DNA from: Achromobacter pulmonis
Lineage (GTDB): Bacteria > Pseudomonadota > Gammaproteobacteria > Burkholderiales > Burkholderiaceae_B
Direction of reading: 5' to 3'
Length of the DNA: 64,000 bases
NCBI RefSeq assembly: GCF_002885955.2
Contig: NZ_POQS01000006.1
Location: forward strand, 333,644 to 397,643
The notes below the pieces were generated by a model. It was given only the letters and a program-made list of their open reading frames with translations. It searched no databases and had not been told where the DNA came from. How positions within the stretch are numbered: position 1 is the first letter of the stretch; every line of letters begins with the position of its first letter. Below are positions 16,672 to 25,547 of the stretch, piece after piece. The translations under genes and the position numbers were made by a program.

Positions 16672-18402
16672 GTGTCCCCAATCTCCCTTTCCACCCCGGC
16701 CCGGCTGACGTCCGTGGCCACCGCGAAACTGCCCCGCCTGATCCTGCTGGGGCTGCTGCTGGCCTATATCGTGGCCGGCCTGTTCATGCGCGACCCCTGG
16801 AAAACGGACGATGCGGTCGGACTGGCGACCATGATCACGGCGATCCGCGAGGGCGGGCTGACCTGGCTGCTGCCGCAGGTGGGGCTGCTGGCCCACGCCG
16901 AGGAAGGTCCGCTGATCACCTGGGTGGGCGCGATCTGCATCTGGCTGTTCGGCCCGTTCATCGGCGACATCACGGCCGGCCGCCTGCCCAACCTGCTGTG
17001 GTTCGCCATCACCACCACCAGCGTGTGGTACGGCACCTATCTGCTGGGCCGGCGCGCCGAAGCCCAGCCGCTGGCGCTGCCCTTCGGCGGCGAACCCGAG
17101 CCGCGCGACTACGGCCGCATGCTGGCCGACGCCGCCCTGCTGCTGTTGCTGGCCACGGTGGGCATTCTGCAGCGCACCCACGAAACCACCGTGGTGCCGG
17201 CCATCATGGCCTGGCAGGCGCTGGCCTTCTATTCGCTGGCGCGCAGCGTGGACCGCCCTTTCACCGGCTGCACCACGCTGGGCTTCGCGCTGGCCGCCAG
17301 CTTCCTGACCCGCGGCTGGGTGGGCGCGGTCCCCATCATGATCGGCGCGCTGCTGGCCTTCTACCCGCGCAGCCTGTTGTGGCAAAGCCGGCGCTGGCTG
17401 CCCTGGGCGGCGCTGGTGACCGCCGTGCTGATCCTGGCCTGGTGGATTCCGGCCAGCCAGGGCAGCGAGTACTGGATCCGCAACTGGAAGACCTGGAACC
17501 TGGCGTCCTTCGCGCCGCCGTCCTGGCACGACATCGGCCGCACGCTGCGCGACCTGCCCTGGTATCTGTGGCCGACCTGGCCGCTGGCCCTGGTGGCGAT
17601 CTGGCGCTGGCGTTCGTGGATCTACGCGCCGCACATCTGGCTGCCGCTGACGCTGCTGGCCTGCGCGACGCTGGTGCTGTTCGGCCTGGAAGAGGCCACC
17701 GACTCCGAATACGTGCTGCTCGCCGTCCCCTGCGCGGTGCTGGGCGCGTTTTCGCTGCCGACGCTGCGCCGCGGCGTGGTCAACACGCTGGACTGGTTCG
17801 CCGTGATGTGCTTTTCGCTGACCGCGGCCACCGTCTGGCTGGGCTGGGTCGCCCTGCACTTCCACTGGCCCGCGCAGATCTCGCGCAACATCGCCCGCCA
17901 GACCACCGGCTACGAGCCGGTCATCTCCTGGATCGCCTTCGCGCTGGGCGTGGCGTTCACGCTGGCCTGGATCGCGCTGGTGGTGTGGCGCCTGCGCGTC
18001 AAGCCGCAGGCGCTGTGGCGCGGCACCGTGCTGTCGGCCGGCGGGCTCACCGTGACCTGGATCCTGCTGGTGCTGCTGTGGCAGCCGGCGGTGGACTACG
18101 CGCGCAGCTACCGCACCGTCTCCGGCCAGCTGGCCCAGGCGCTGGAGCAGAACCTGCGCCCCGGCGAATGCGTGCGCGGGCTGAGCCTGGGCAGCGGCCA
18201 GCGCGCCTCGTTCCTGATCTTCAACAACCTCACCTTCACTTTCGACGCCAAGTGCACGGTGATCCTGCAGCAGACCAACAACCAGAGCCTGCGGGACAAC
18301 ACCGCCGCCTATAGCGAGGGCGCCGACGTGCTGTGGCAGGGCGGCCGGCGCGCGGACCGCCAGGAGGTGTTCCGCCTGCTGCGCATCGGTTCGAACCGAT
18401 GA
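16672..18402 (+). CDS. GT-C (ArnT/PMT-like) membrane glycosyltransferase
   Basis: This protein of about 576 aa has ten or more hydrophobic segments. Near the N-terminus DPWKTDDAVGLATMI falls where ArnT/PMT family enzymes have their catalytic acidic motif, in the first periplasmic loop after TM1 (LILLGLLLAYIVAGLFM). A C-terminal periplasmic domain follows the last TM at about residue 465. Such enzymes transfer a sugar from a polyprenyl phosphate donor to lipid A, glycan or protein. The start is uncertain: GTG at 16672 is favoured, and another GTG at 16714 is possible. The MATE gene overlaps its stop by 4 bp. Donor and acceptor are unknown. Confidence 0.75.
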   Translation: MSPISLSTPARLTSVATAKLPRLILLGLLLAYIVAGLFMRDPWKTDDAVGLATMITAIREGGLTWLLPQVGLLAHAEEGPLITWVGAICIWLFGPFIGDITAGRLPNLLWFAITTTSVWYGTYLLGRRAEAQPLALPFGGEPEPRDYGRMLADAALLLLLATVGILQRTHETTVVPAIMAWQALAFYSLARSVDRPFTGCTTLGFALAASFLTRGWVGAVPIMIGALLAFYPRSLLWQSRRWLPWAALVTAVLILAWWIPASQGSEYWIRNWKTWNLASFAPPSWHDIGRTLRDLPWYLWPTWPLALVAIWRWRSWIYAPHIWLPLTLLACATLVLFGLEEATDSEYVLLAVPCAVLGAFSLPTLRRGVVNTLDWFAVMCFSLTAATVWLGWVALHFHWPAQISRNIARQTTGYEPVISWIAFALGVAFTLAWIALVVWRLRVKPQALWRGTVLSAGGLTVTWILLVLLWQPAVDYARSYRTVSGQLAQALEQNLRPGECVRGLSLGSGQRASFLIFNNLTFTFDAKCTVILQQTNNQSLRDNTAAYSEGADVLWQGGRRADRQEVFRLLRIGSNR

Positions 18403-19799
18403 CGCCGCCGACCGCCGCGCCGATGACTTTCGGCGCCACCCTGCGCGGCATCGCCAGGCAGGCCTGGCCGGTGCTGGTCAGCCAATGGGCCGGCATCTCC
18501 TTCGGGGTGCTGGACACGGCCATGACGGGCCATTCCAGCGCCAGCGACCTGGCGGCCATGGCCTTGTCCGCGTCCATCTACATCACCATCTTCGTCGGGC
18601 TGATGGGCGTCGTGCATGCGCTCATCCCCATCCTGGCGCAGCATTTCGGCGCCGGCCAGAACGCCGAAGTCGGCCGCAGCTGGGGCCAGGGCGTGTGGCT
18701 GGCGCTGGGCCTGTCCGTGGCCGGCGCCGCGCTGATGCTGTTCCCGGACATGTGGCTATCCCTGTCGGGCGACGTCGATCCGGCGGTGCGCGAGCGCATC
18801 GCCGCCTATCTCCGGGCGCTGGTATTGGCCCTGCCCGCCGCGCTGGTGTTCCGCACGATCTACGCGCTGGGCACGGCGGTCTCGCGCCCCAAGCTGGTCA
18901 TGGCGATCAACCTGACCGCCATCGGCTTCAAGGCCTTTTTCAACTGGCTGCTGATCTACGGCAACCTGGGGCTGCCGGCCATGGGCGCGGCCGGGGCCGG
19001 GCTGGCGACGGCGCTGGTTTCCTGGATCAGCCTGGGCCTGGGGCTGTGGGTCATCACCCACGACCGCTATTACCGGCGCTTCCAGCTGCGCGTGGGCAGG
19101 CCCGACTGGAAGACGCTCAAGGAGCTGCTGCGCCTGGGCCTGCCGATGGGCGGGTCGTATCTGGTCGAGGTCTCGGCCTTCACCTTCATGGCCCTGCTGG
19201 TGGCGCGCGAAGGCACTTTCGTGACCGGCGGCCACCAGATCATGTCGAACCTGGCCGCGCTGTGCTACATGATGCCCATGGCGCTGGGCGTGGCCACCGC
19301 CGCGCTGACGGCCCAGGCCATCGGCGCCGGCAATCTGGAGCACGCGCACCGCACCGGCATGGCCGGCCTGGCGCTGGGCCTGCTGGGCGCGCTGCTGACC
19401 GCCGCCGTGCTGCTGGCCGGTCGTCCGCTGATCCTGGCGGCCTACACCGACAATGCCGGCGTGGCCGCCGTCGCCACCACCCTGCTTGCCGTGCTGCCGC
19501 TATTCCACCTGTTCGACTCGATGCAATGCATCAACTCCTACCTGCTGCGCGCCTACAAGGTGGCGGTGGTGCCGCTGATTCTGCAGACGGTCGCGCTGGC
19601 CGGCGTGGGCCTGGCCGGCGGCTGGTGGTTCGGTTTCGGTCCGGGCCGCGGCGGCCTGGACGGCATCCGCGCCGTGCTGGTGCCCGGTTCGCCCCAGGGC
19701 GCCGGCAGCATGTGGCTCATGGCCATGGCCGGCCTGGGGCTGTCGGCGGCGCTGCTGCACTTCTGGTATCGGCGGATCGTGCGGCAGGTGCGGGGGTAG
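18399..19799 (+). CDS. MATE-family multidrug/toxin exporter
   Basis: This 466-aa protein has about twelve TM segments and the NorM-like pattern: WPVLVSQWAGISFGVLDTAMTGH early, then a paired half at RLGLPMGGSYLVEVSAFTFMALLVAREG with ALGVATAALTAQAIGAGN. MATE carriers exchange Na+ or H+ for cationic drugs or metabolites. The ATG overlaps the glycosyltransferase stop (ATGA), implying one transcript. Its TAG stop at 19797-19799 lies inside the left arm of a large inverted repeat. Confidence 0.92.
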   Translation: MTPPTAAPMTFGATLRGIARQAWPVLVSQWAGISFGVLDTAMTGHSSASDLAAMALSASIYITIFVGLMGVVHALIPILAQHFGAGQNAEVGRSWGQGVWLALGLSVAGAALMLFPDMWLSLSGDVDPAVRERIAAYLRALVLALPAALVFRTIYALGTAVSRPKLVMAINLTAIGFKAFFNWLLIYGNLGLPAMGAAGAGLATALVSWISLGLGLWVITHDRYYRRFQLRVGRPDWKTLKELLRLGLPMGGSYLVEVSAFTFMALLVAREGTFVTGGHQIMSNLAALCYMMPMALGVATAALTAQAIGAGNLEHAHRTGMAGLALGLLGALLTAAVLLAGRPLILAAYTDNAGVAAVATTLLAVLPLFHLFDSMQCINSYLLRAYKVAVVPLILQTVALAGVGLAGGWWFGFGPGRGGLDGIRAVLVPGSPQGAGSMWLMAMAGLGLSAALLHFWYRRIVRQVRG

Positions 19800-19981
19800 G
19801 ATGGGTGCAGCGCGAGAGTTCTTGGGCAAGAACTCAACCATCGAGCGCGCGTAACCCATCGGCCGGCGACAGCCGGCGTTTGTCTCGTGCCACGAAAGGC
19901 GGCGGCTGGCGCCGCCTGATGGGTTTCGCGCGTTGGGTATTCGTGTTCTTGCTTAAAGACTCTCGCGCTCCACCCATCCTA
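19797..19981. repeat. 185-bp nested inverted-repeat element between convergent genes
   Basis: The outer 22-bp arms (19797-19818 and 19960-19981) differ at one position. Each starts with TAGGATGGGT reading inward, so the TAG is the stop of the MATE gene on one strand and of paaK on the other. Inside, AACCCATC (19853-19860) pairs with GATGGGTT (19918-19925), and GC-rich hairpins fill the centre. The structure could act as a bidirectional terminator or be a non-autonomous mobile element (MITE-like). Whether it is dispersed in the genome cannot be seen here. Confidence 0.8.
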
Positions 19982-21292
19982 CTTCGGGCGTTTGTCGATG
20001 ACGCGGCGGGCCTTGCCGGTCAGGGTGCGTTCCACGTGGCCGGCGTCCGACACCTGGATGCGCGCGCTGACCCCGATGTGGGTCTTGACGGCGTGCTGCA
20101 GCTGCTTGCCCAGGTTGGCGCGCTCGGCGTCGGACAGGGTCGAGAACTCGGCCCGCAGTTCGGTCAGGATCTCGAGCTCGTCCAGGTTGCCGGTGCGCGA
20201 CAGCACCAGCTGGTAGTGCGGCGCCAGCTGGGCGATCTTGAGCACCAGTTCCTCGACCTGCGTGGGGAACATGTTCACGCCGCGCACGATCAGCATGTCG
20301 TCGCTGCGGCCGGTGATCTTGCCGATGCGGCGCATGCTGCGCGCCGTCGGCGGCAGCAGGCGGGTGAGATCGCGCGTGCGGTAGCGGATGATGGGCATCG
20401 CTTCCTTGGTGAGCGAGGTGAACACCAGTTCGCCCGGCTCGCCGTCGGCCACGGGCTCGCCCGTATCCGGATTGATGATCTCGGCGTAGAAATGGTCTTC
20501 CCAGACCACGGGGCCATCCTTGGTCTCGACGCATTCGCTCGCCACGCCGGGGCCCATCACTTCGGACAGGCCGTAGATGTCCACCGCGTCGATGCCGGCC
20601 TCGGTTTCGATGTCGGCGCGCATCTGGCCGGTCCAGGGCTCGGCGCCGAAGATGCCGATGCGCAGCGAGCTCTGGCGCGGGTCGATGCCCTGGCGGCGCT
20701 GCTCTTCGAGGATATTGCAGAAGTACGAGGGCGTGACCATGATGATGTCCGGACGGAAATCATTGATCAGCTGCACCTGCTTTTCGGTCTGGCCGCCGGA
20801 CATCGGGATGACGGTGCAGCCCAGGCGTTCGGCGCCATAGTGCGCGCCCAGGCCGCCGGTGAACAGGCCATAGCCGTAGGCCACGTGCACGGTGTCGCCG
20901 GGCTTGCCGCCGGCGGCGCGGATCGAGCGCGCCACCAGGTTGGCCCAGTTGTCCAGGTCGCCCTTGGTGTAGCCCACCACCGTCGGCTTGCCGGTGGTGC
21001 CGCTGGAAGCGTGGATGCGCGAGACGCGCTCGCGCGGCACGGCGAACATGCCGAAGGGATAGTTCTCGCGCAGTTCCTTCTTGGTGGTGAAGGGGAACTT
21101 GGAAATATCGGACAGCTGCTTGAGGTCGTCCGGATGCACGCCGGCCTCGTCGAAGGCCTTCTTGTAGTGCGGCACGTTCTCGTAGGCGTGCTTGAGCGAC
21201 CACTTCAGCCGCTGCAGCTGCAAGGCGCGCAGCTCGTCCTCGCTGGCATGTTCGATGGGGTCCAGTCCCGGCTTGCTCATGGTGTTGGACAT
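19979..21292 (-). CDS. paaK: Phenylacetate-CoA ligase
   Basis: This 437-aa AMP-forming ligase activates phenylacetate to phenylacetyl-CoA, the entry step of the pathway. Signatures: IHASSGTTGKPTVVGYT (P-loop-like AMP motif, about residues 95-111), VDIYGLSEVMGPGVA, and the C-terminal hinge RSDDMLIVRGVNMFPTQVEE. AGGAGAGAG before the ATG at 21292 supports this start over the longer frame. It is the last gene of the leftward paa operon, 110 bp after paaI. Its stop codon lies in the arm of the 185-bp inverted repeat. Confidence 0.96.
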   Translation of the reverse strand: MSNTMSKPGLDPIEHASEDELRALQLQRLKWSLKHAYENVPHYKKAFDEAGVHPDDLKQLSDISKFPFTTKKELRENYPFGMFAVPRERVSRIHASSGTTGKPTVVGYTKGDLDNWANLVARSIRAAGGKPGDTVHVAYGYGLFTGGLGAHYGAERLGCTVIPMSGGQTEKQVQLINDFRPDIIMVTPSYFCNILEEQRRQGIDPRQSSLRIGIFGAEPWTGQMRADIETEAGIDAVDIYGLSEVMGPGVASECVETKDGPVVWEDHFYAEIINPDTGEPVADGEPGELVFTSLTKEAMPIIRYRTRDLTRLLPPTARSMRRIGKITGRSDDMLIVRGVNMFPTQVEELVLKIAQLAPHYQLVLSRTGNLDELEILTELRAEFSTLSDAERANLGKQLQHAVKTHIGVSARIQVSDAGHVERTLTGKARRVIDKRPK

Positions 21293-21402
21293 GGTTATCT
21301 CTCTCCTGAAATTCTCACTACGCCGGCCCGGCCGCATGCGCGCGGATACGCAAGCGCGCGTGCGGCCGGGCCGGCGGCCTCGTCTTTGGTTGGATGACGG
21401 CC

Positions 21403-21876
21403 TCAGGCGTCCGCGGGAGCGCCGACGATCTGGCCTTTGATTCGATAAGAGCGGCCGCGGAACAAGGCCACGTTGCGTCCCTCCTGGTTGGTGACGGTCA
21501 CGTCATAGACGCCGGTGCGCCCTGCCAGCGAGCGCTCCTGCGCCACCGCGGTCAGCAGGTCGCCTTCGAAACCCGGGGCCAGGTAGTCGATGGTGCAGCC
21601 CGAGGCTACGGTGCTGACGTTGCGCGAATTGCAGGAGAACGCGAAGGCGCTGTCGGCCAGGGCGAAGATGAAGCCGCCGTGGCAGGTCTTGTGCCCGTTG
21701 AGCATGTCGGCGCGCACCCGCATGCTCAGCCGCGCGTAACCCGGCGCCATTTCTTCGACCTTCATGTCCAGGCCCTGCGAGGCGGCGTCGCCGGCGTACA
21801 TCACGGCGCCGACGGCCTGCGCAAGCTCCTGCGGATCGGTGGGCGCCTCGACGGCGGGTACGTGTGCGTTCATCAT
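21403..21876 (-). CDS. paaI: Phenylacetate-pathway hot-dog thioesterase
   Basis: This protein of about 157 aa has a single hot-dog fold with the PaaI signature GHKTCHGGFIFALADSAFAFSCNS and later GCTIDYLAPGFEGDLLTA. PaaI hydrolyses ring-hydroxylated phenylacetyl-CoA species and is thought to rescue CoA from dead-end intermediates. The start overlaps the paaG stop (ATGATGA), so translation is coupled; the second ATG (21873) could also serve. Confidence 0.94.
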   Translation of the reverse strand: MMNAHVPAVEAPTDPQELAQAVGAVMYAGDAASQGLDMKVEEMAPGYARLSMRVRADMLNGHKTCHGGFIFALADSAFAFSCNSRNVSTVASGCTIDYLAPGFEGDLLTAVAQERSLAGRTGVYDVTVTNQEGRNVALFRGRSYRIKGQIVGAPADA

Positions 21877-22661
21877 TGCCCCTTGAATTGCGGTTCGCGC
21901 TTGTTCAGGAAGGCGTCCACGCCCTCCGCGTAATCGGCGCTGCGCCCGAGTTCGCGCATCAGGTCGCGCTCCAGGTCCAGCTGGGTCGAAAGATCGTTGG
22001 CCAGGCTGGCCTGGATGGCCCGCTTGGTGTATGCCAGCCCCTTGGTCGGGGCCTTGGAAAAGTGCTGCGCCAGGCGTTCCAGCGCGGCGTCGAATTCCTC
22101 GTCCGGCACGCATTGCCAGATCAGGCCCCAGTCCTGCGCCTGCTGCGCGCTGAGCTTGTCGCCCAGCATGGCCAGCCCCATGGCGCGGGCGCGGCCGACC
22201 AGGCGCGGCAGCACGAAGGTGCCGCCGGTGTCCGGGATCAGGCCCAGGCGGCAGAACGACTGGATGAAACTGGCCGAGGCCTTGGCGATGACGATGTCGC
22301 CGGCGAAAGCCAGGTTCGCGCCCGCCCCCGCCGCCACGCCGTTCACGCCCACCACCACCGGCATGGGCAGGGCATTGATGCGGCGCACCAGCGGCGCGTA
22401 GTACTTGTCGACGGTCTCGCCCAGGTCGGGCGGCGTGCCGTCGGCGGCGGGCCGGCGTTCGCTCAGGTCCTGCCCGGCGCAAAAGCCGCGGCCGGCGCCG
22501 GTCAGCACCAGCACGCGCGCGCCTTCCGCTTCCACGCGCGCCAGCGCGTCGGCCACTTCGCCGTGCATGTTGGCGGTGAAGCTGTTGAGTTTGTCGGGAC
22601 GGTTCAGCGTCAGGCGCGCGATGCCGCCTGACAGGTCGAACTGGATATCTTGGTAGCTCAT
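21873..22661 (-). CDS. paaG: Enoyl-CoA hydratase/isomerase (ring 1,2-epoxyphenylacetyl-CoA isomerase)
   Basis: This crotonase-fold protein is 262 aa from the ATG at 22661, matching the length of known PaaG; an ATG four codons upstream (22673) is in frame. Crotonase motifs: GAGRGFCAGQDLSER (first oxyanion region), NALPMPVVVGVNGVAAGAGANLAFAGDIV, and FCRLGLIPDTGGTFVLPRLVG. PaaG turns the ring epoxide into an oxepin and later isomerises a double bond. The operon lacks paaF, paaH and paaJ here, so the later beta-oxidation steps must be encoded elsewhere. Confidence 0.92.
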   Translation of the reverse strand: MSYQDIQFDLSGGIARLTLNRPDKLNSFTANMHGEVADALARVEAEGARVLVLTGAGRGFCAGQDLSERRPAADGTPPDLGETVDKYYAPLVRRINALPMPVVVGVNGVAAGAGANLAFAGDIVIAKASASFIQSFCRLGLIPDTGGTFVLPRLVGRARAMGLAMLGDKLSAQQAQDWGLIWQCVPDEEFDAALERLAQHFSKAPTKGLAYTKRAIQASLANDLSTQLDLERDLMRELGRSADYAEGVDAFLNKREPQFKGQ

Positions 22662-22699
22662 GTCGGTATCCATGGCGCGCACGCCAATAAACGAATAAC

Positions 22700-22723
22700 G
22701 CTGCGCCCCGTGGGGGGCGCAGC
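22700..22723. other. GC-rich intercistronic hairpin between paaN and paaG
   Basis: A perfect 10-bp stem (22700-22709 with 22714-22723) closes a 4-nt loop in the short gap between paaN and paaG. No T-run follows on either strand. It is more likely an mRNA-stability or partial-termination element within the operon than a full terminator. Confidence 0.5.
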
Positions 22724-22734
22724 GCTGGGCAGAG

Positions 22735-24399
22735 TTAGATGTGTTTTCTCGTCTGCACGACCCGGAAGCGATTCGACACGAAAGCCGTATCGGACAGCGC
22801 CGCATTGGCCGCCGGGTTGGCGCCGGTGCCATGGAAGTCGCTGAACGCGGCCGTCTGGTTCACGAACACCGCGCCCGTCAGGTTCAGCGACAGCGACACG
22901 CCCGAGACCTCGGCCGCGTCCTGCACCTGCTCGGCGACGGCGTCGCTGGTGGTGTAGGCCGACAGCGACAGCGCGCCGTGCTGGATGACGCTGTCACGCG
23001 CCAGCTGGATGCTGTGGGCGGTGGAATCGGTGGCCACCACGAAGGCGATCGGGCCGAACCATTCCTGACTGATGGCGGCGTTGCCGGCTTCCGTGCGCAG
23101 CAGCAGCGGCGTGCGCACGCGGGCGTTCTCGAACTGCGGGTGCGTCAGCGCCTTGCTGTCGGCCACCACGGGCAGGCCCAGCGCGCGCGCCTTTTCGATG
23201 CGTTCGACGATGCCTTCGTTCTGGATCGCGCCGGTCAGCTCGACGGCCTTGGCCGGGTCGGCGCCCAGCTTCTCGACCGCGGCGCCCAGGGCGGCCGCGA
23301 CGTCGTCGAAGCTGACGCGGCCTTCCGGCGTCTGGATGCCGTCGCGCGGCACGTAGATGTTCTGCGGCGCGGTGCACATCTGGCCCGAATACAGGGCCAG
23401 CGAGAACGCCAGGTTGCGGGCCACGCCCTTGAGGTCGTCGGTGGAGTCGATGATGACCTGGTTGACGCCGGCCTTCTCGGTGTAGACCAGCGCCTGGCGG
23501 GCGTTGTTCTCGAGCCAGTCGCCGTTGGCGGTGCTGCCGGTGAAGTCCACGATCTTGACGGCCGGGTCCAGCGCCAGCTTCTGCGCGGTGTCGTCGCCGG
23601 CTTCATGCGCGGCCAGTTGCACCACGTCGGGATCGAAGCCCGCTTCCTGCAGCACTTCGCGCGCCACCTTGACGGTGATGGCCAGCGGCAGGATCGCGCC
23701 GGGGTGCGGCTTGACGATCACAGTGTTGCCGGTGGCCAGGCTGGCGAACATGCCGGGGTAGCCGTTCCAGGTCGGGAAGGTGGAGCAGCCGATCACCAGC
23801 GCGACACCGCGCGGCACCACGGTGAACTGCTTTTCCATGCGGATCGGTTCGTTCTTGCCCTGCGGCTTTTCCCAGACGGCCACGCCGGGGATGCGCGACA
23901 TTTCCTGCCAGGCGTAGGTCACGGCTTCGAAGCCGCGGTCCTGCGCGTGCGGGCCGCCGGCCTGGAAGGCCATCATGAAGCCCTGGCCGGTGGTGTGCTG
24001 GACCGCGTAGGCGATCTGGAAGCTGAGCTTGTTCAGGCGAGCCAGAATTTCCAGCGACACGCCGACCCAGGCGCGCGGGCCGGCGCGGCGCCAGTCCTCG
24101 AGCGCGCGCTTGGAGGCGGCGATGAGCTTGTCGGCGGGCACGCGCGGATAGGTGATGCCCAGGTCGAAGCCGTAAGGCGATTTTTCGCCGCCCACGACGC
24201 CGTCGGCGTCATGCAGGTTCAGCGGGAAAGGCTTGCCCTGCAACGCTTCGAAGGCGGCGCGGCCCTCGTCGTTGGCGGTCTCGCCATAGTTGCGGGGGCT
24301 GGGCGACTCGGCAAACGGGCTCCAGTAGCCGCGCAGCGCGGCCGCGGCCAGTGCCTGTTCCAGCAGGGGCTGATGGCGTTCGAAGAATTGTTGGGACAC
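22735..24399 (-). CDS. paaN: Phenylacetate degradation aldehyde dehydrogenase PaaN
   Basis: This 554-aa protein is an ALDH-superfamily enzyme of the stand-alone PaaN type, without the hotdog hydratase domain of E. coli PaaZ. The cofactor region is visible (FPTWNGYPGMFASLATGNTVIVKPHPGAILPLA) and so is the catalytic cysteine region (LYSGQMCTAPQNIYVPRDG). In the pathway the ring-opened semialdehyde must be oxidised quickly, because otherwise it cyclises. A separate hydrolase would be needed for ring opening; none is in this operon. The gene sits between paaE and paaG. Confidence 0.88.
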   Translation of the reverse strand: MSQQFFERHQPLLEQALAAAALRGYWSPFAESPSPRNYGETANDEGRAAFEALQGKPFPLNLHDADGVVGGEKSPYGFDLGITYPRVPADKLIAASKRALEDWRRAGPRAWVGVSLEILARLNKLSFQIAYAVQHTTGQGFMMAFQAGGPHAQDRGFEAVTYAWQEMSRIPGVAVWEKPQGKNEPIRMEKQFTVVPRGVALVIGCSTFPTWNGYPGMFASLATGNTVIVKPHPGAILPLAITVKVAREVLQEAGFDPDVVQLAAHEAGDDTAQKLALDPAVKIVDFTGSTANGDWLENNARQALVYTEKAGVNQVIIDSTDDLKGVARNLAFSLALYSGQMCTAPQNIYVPRDGIQTPEGRVSFDDVAAALGAAVEKLGADPAKAVELTGAIQNEGIVERIEKARALGLPVVADSKALTHPQFENARVRTPLLLRTEAGNAAISQEWFGPIAFVVATDSTAHSIQLARDSVIQHGALSLSAYTTSDAVAEQVQDAAEVSGVSLSLNLTGAVFVNQTAAFSDFHGTGANPAANAALSDTAFVSNRFRVVQTRKHI

Positions 24400-24445
24400 T
24401 GCGTCTCTCCAGATAAGTAGGTTTTTCTGCCTGGCGCGGGCCGGG

Positions 24446-25534
24446 TCAGGTTTCCTGGTCGAAGTCGATCACCAGGCGGTCGCTGACCGGAAAGCTCTGG
24501 CAGCTCAGGATGAAGCCGCGCGCCACTTCGTAGTCTTCCAGGGCGAAGTTGGCGTCCATGTCGACCTCGCCTTCGATCACCTTGCAGCGGCAGGTGGAAC
24601 ACACCCCGCCCTTGCACGAATACGGCAGCTCGATGCCCTGCGCCAGCGCCGAATCCAGCACGCTGTCTTTGTTCTTGTCGATGACGAACATGCGGCTGTG
24701 GCCGTCCTGCACCACCGTCACCTCGCACTGCCCCTTGCCCGGCGCCTGGCGGGCGTCGTGGCCGGTGCGCAGCGCGCGCGGCCCCTTGGGCGCGCCGAAC
24801 AGTTCGAACTTGATGTTCGACTTCGGAATGCCGCGGGCCTGCAGCCGCTCGACCACGCTTTCGGTCATGGTCTGCGGACCGCACACAAAAGCGTAATCGA
24901 TATCCTCGGGGCTCATCCAGGCCGACATCAGCTGGTCGACCTTGTCGCCGTCCAGGCGGCCGTTGAAGAGCTCGATGTCCTGGGTTTCGCGGCTCATGAT
25001 GTAGACCAGCGAGAAGCGCTCCATATAGAGGTTCTTCAGGTCTTCGATCTCTTCGCGAAACAGCACCGCCGACGAGGCGCGGTTGCCGAAGAACAGCGTG
25101 AACTTGCTGTGGGGCTCGGTCGACAGCGCGGTCTTGACCAGCGAAAACACCGGCGTGATGCCGCTGCCCACGGCGAAGGCCACATAGTGGCGGCGGTTTT
25201 CGGGCGCGAAGTCGACGGTGAAGTTGCCGGCCGGGGCCATCACGTCCAGGGTCTGGCCGGGCTGCAGTTCGTGGTTGGCCCAACTGGAAAATACGCCCTC
25301 GTCCACCTTTTTGATCGCCACGCGCAGCAGCTTGTCGTGCGGGGCCGAACAGATGGAATAGGAGCGGCGCTGTTCCTCGCCGTTGAGCTGCGTGCGCAGG
25401 GTCAGGTACTGGCCCGGCAGGAAGGCGAATTCGTCCGCCAGCGCCTCGGGCAGGTCGAAGGTCACGACGACCGCGTCGCGCGTGTTGCGCGCCACCGACG
25501 CCACCTTCAGGGAATGGAATTGATTCTGGCTCAT
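24446..25534 (-). CDS. paaE: Phenylacetyl-CoA epoxidase reductase component
   Basis: This 362-aa NAD(P)H reductase feeds electrons to the PaaABC epoxidase. It has an FAD/NAD ferredoxin-reductase part (RRSYSICSAPHD; AVGSGITPVFSLVKTAL) and a C-terminal plant-type 2Fe-2S domain with Cys in YSCKGGVCSTCRCKV and a fourth Cys near SCQSFPVSD. Length and domain order match PaaE. It lies 13 bp after paaD. Confidence 0.95.
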   Translation of the reverse strand: MSQNQFHSLKVASVARNTRDAVVVTFDLPEALADEFAFLPGQYLTLRTQLNGEEQRRSYSICSAPHDKLLRVAIKKVDEGVFSSWANHELQPGQTLDVMAPAGNFTVDFAPENRRHYVAFAVGSGITPVFSLVKTALSTEPHSKFTLFFGNRASSAVLFREEIEDLKNLYMERFSLVYIMSRETQDIELFNGRLDGDKVDQLMSAWMSPEDIDYAFVCGPQTMTESVVERLQARGIPKSNIKFELFGAPKGPRALRTGHDARQAPGKGQCEVTVVQDGHSRMFVIDKNKDSVLDSALAQGIELPYSCKGGVCSTCRCKVIEGEVDMDANFALEDYEVARGFILSCQSFPVSDRLVIDFDQET

Positions 25535-25547
25535 TTCGAAACCGCTC

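Noticed and set aside
18485-21397. 970-codon plus-strand frame over the MATE gene and antisense to paaK
   Set aside because: It is out of frame with MATE, antisense to paaK and crosses the 185-bp repeat; no family similarity.
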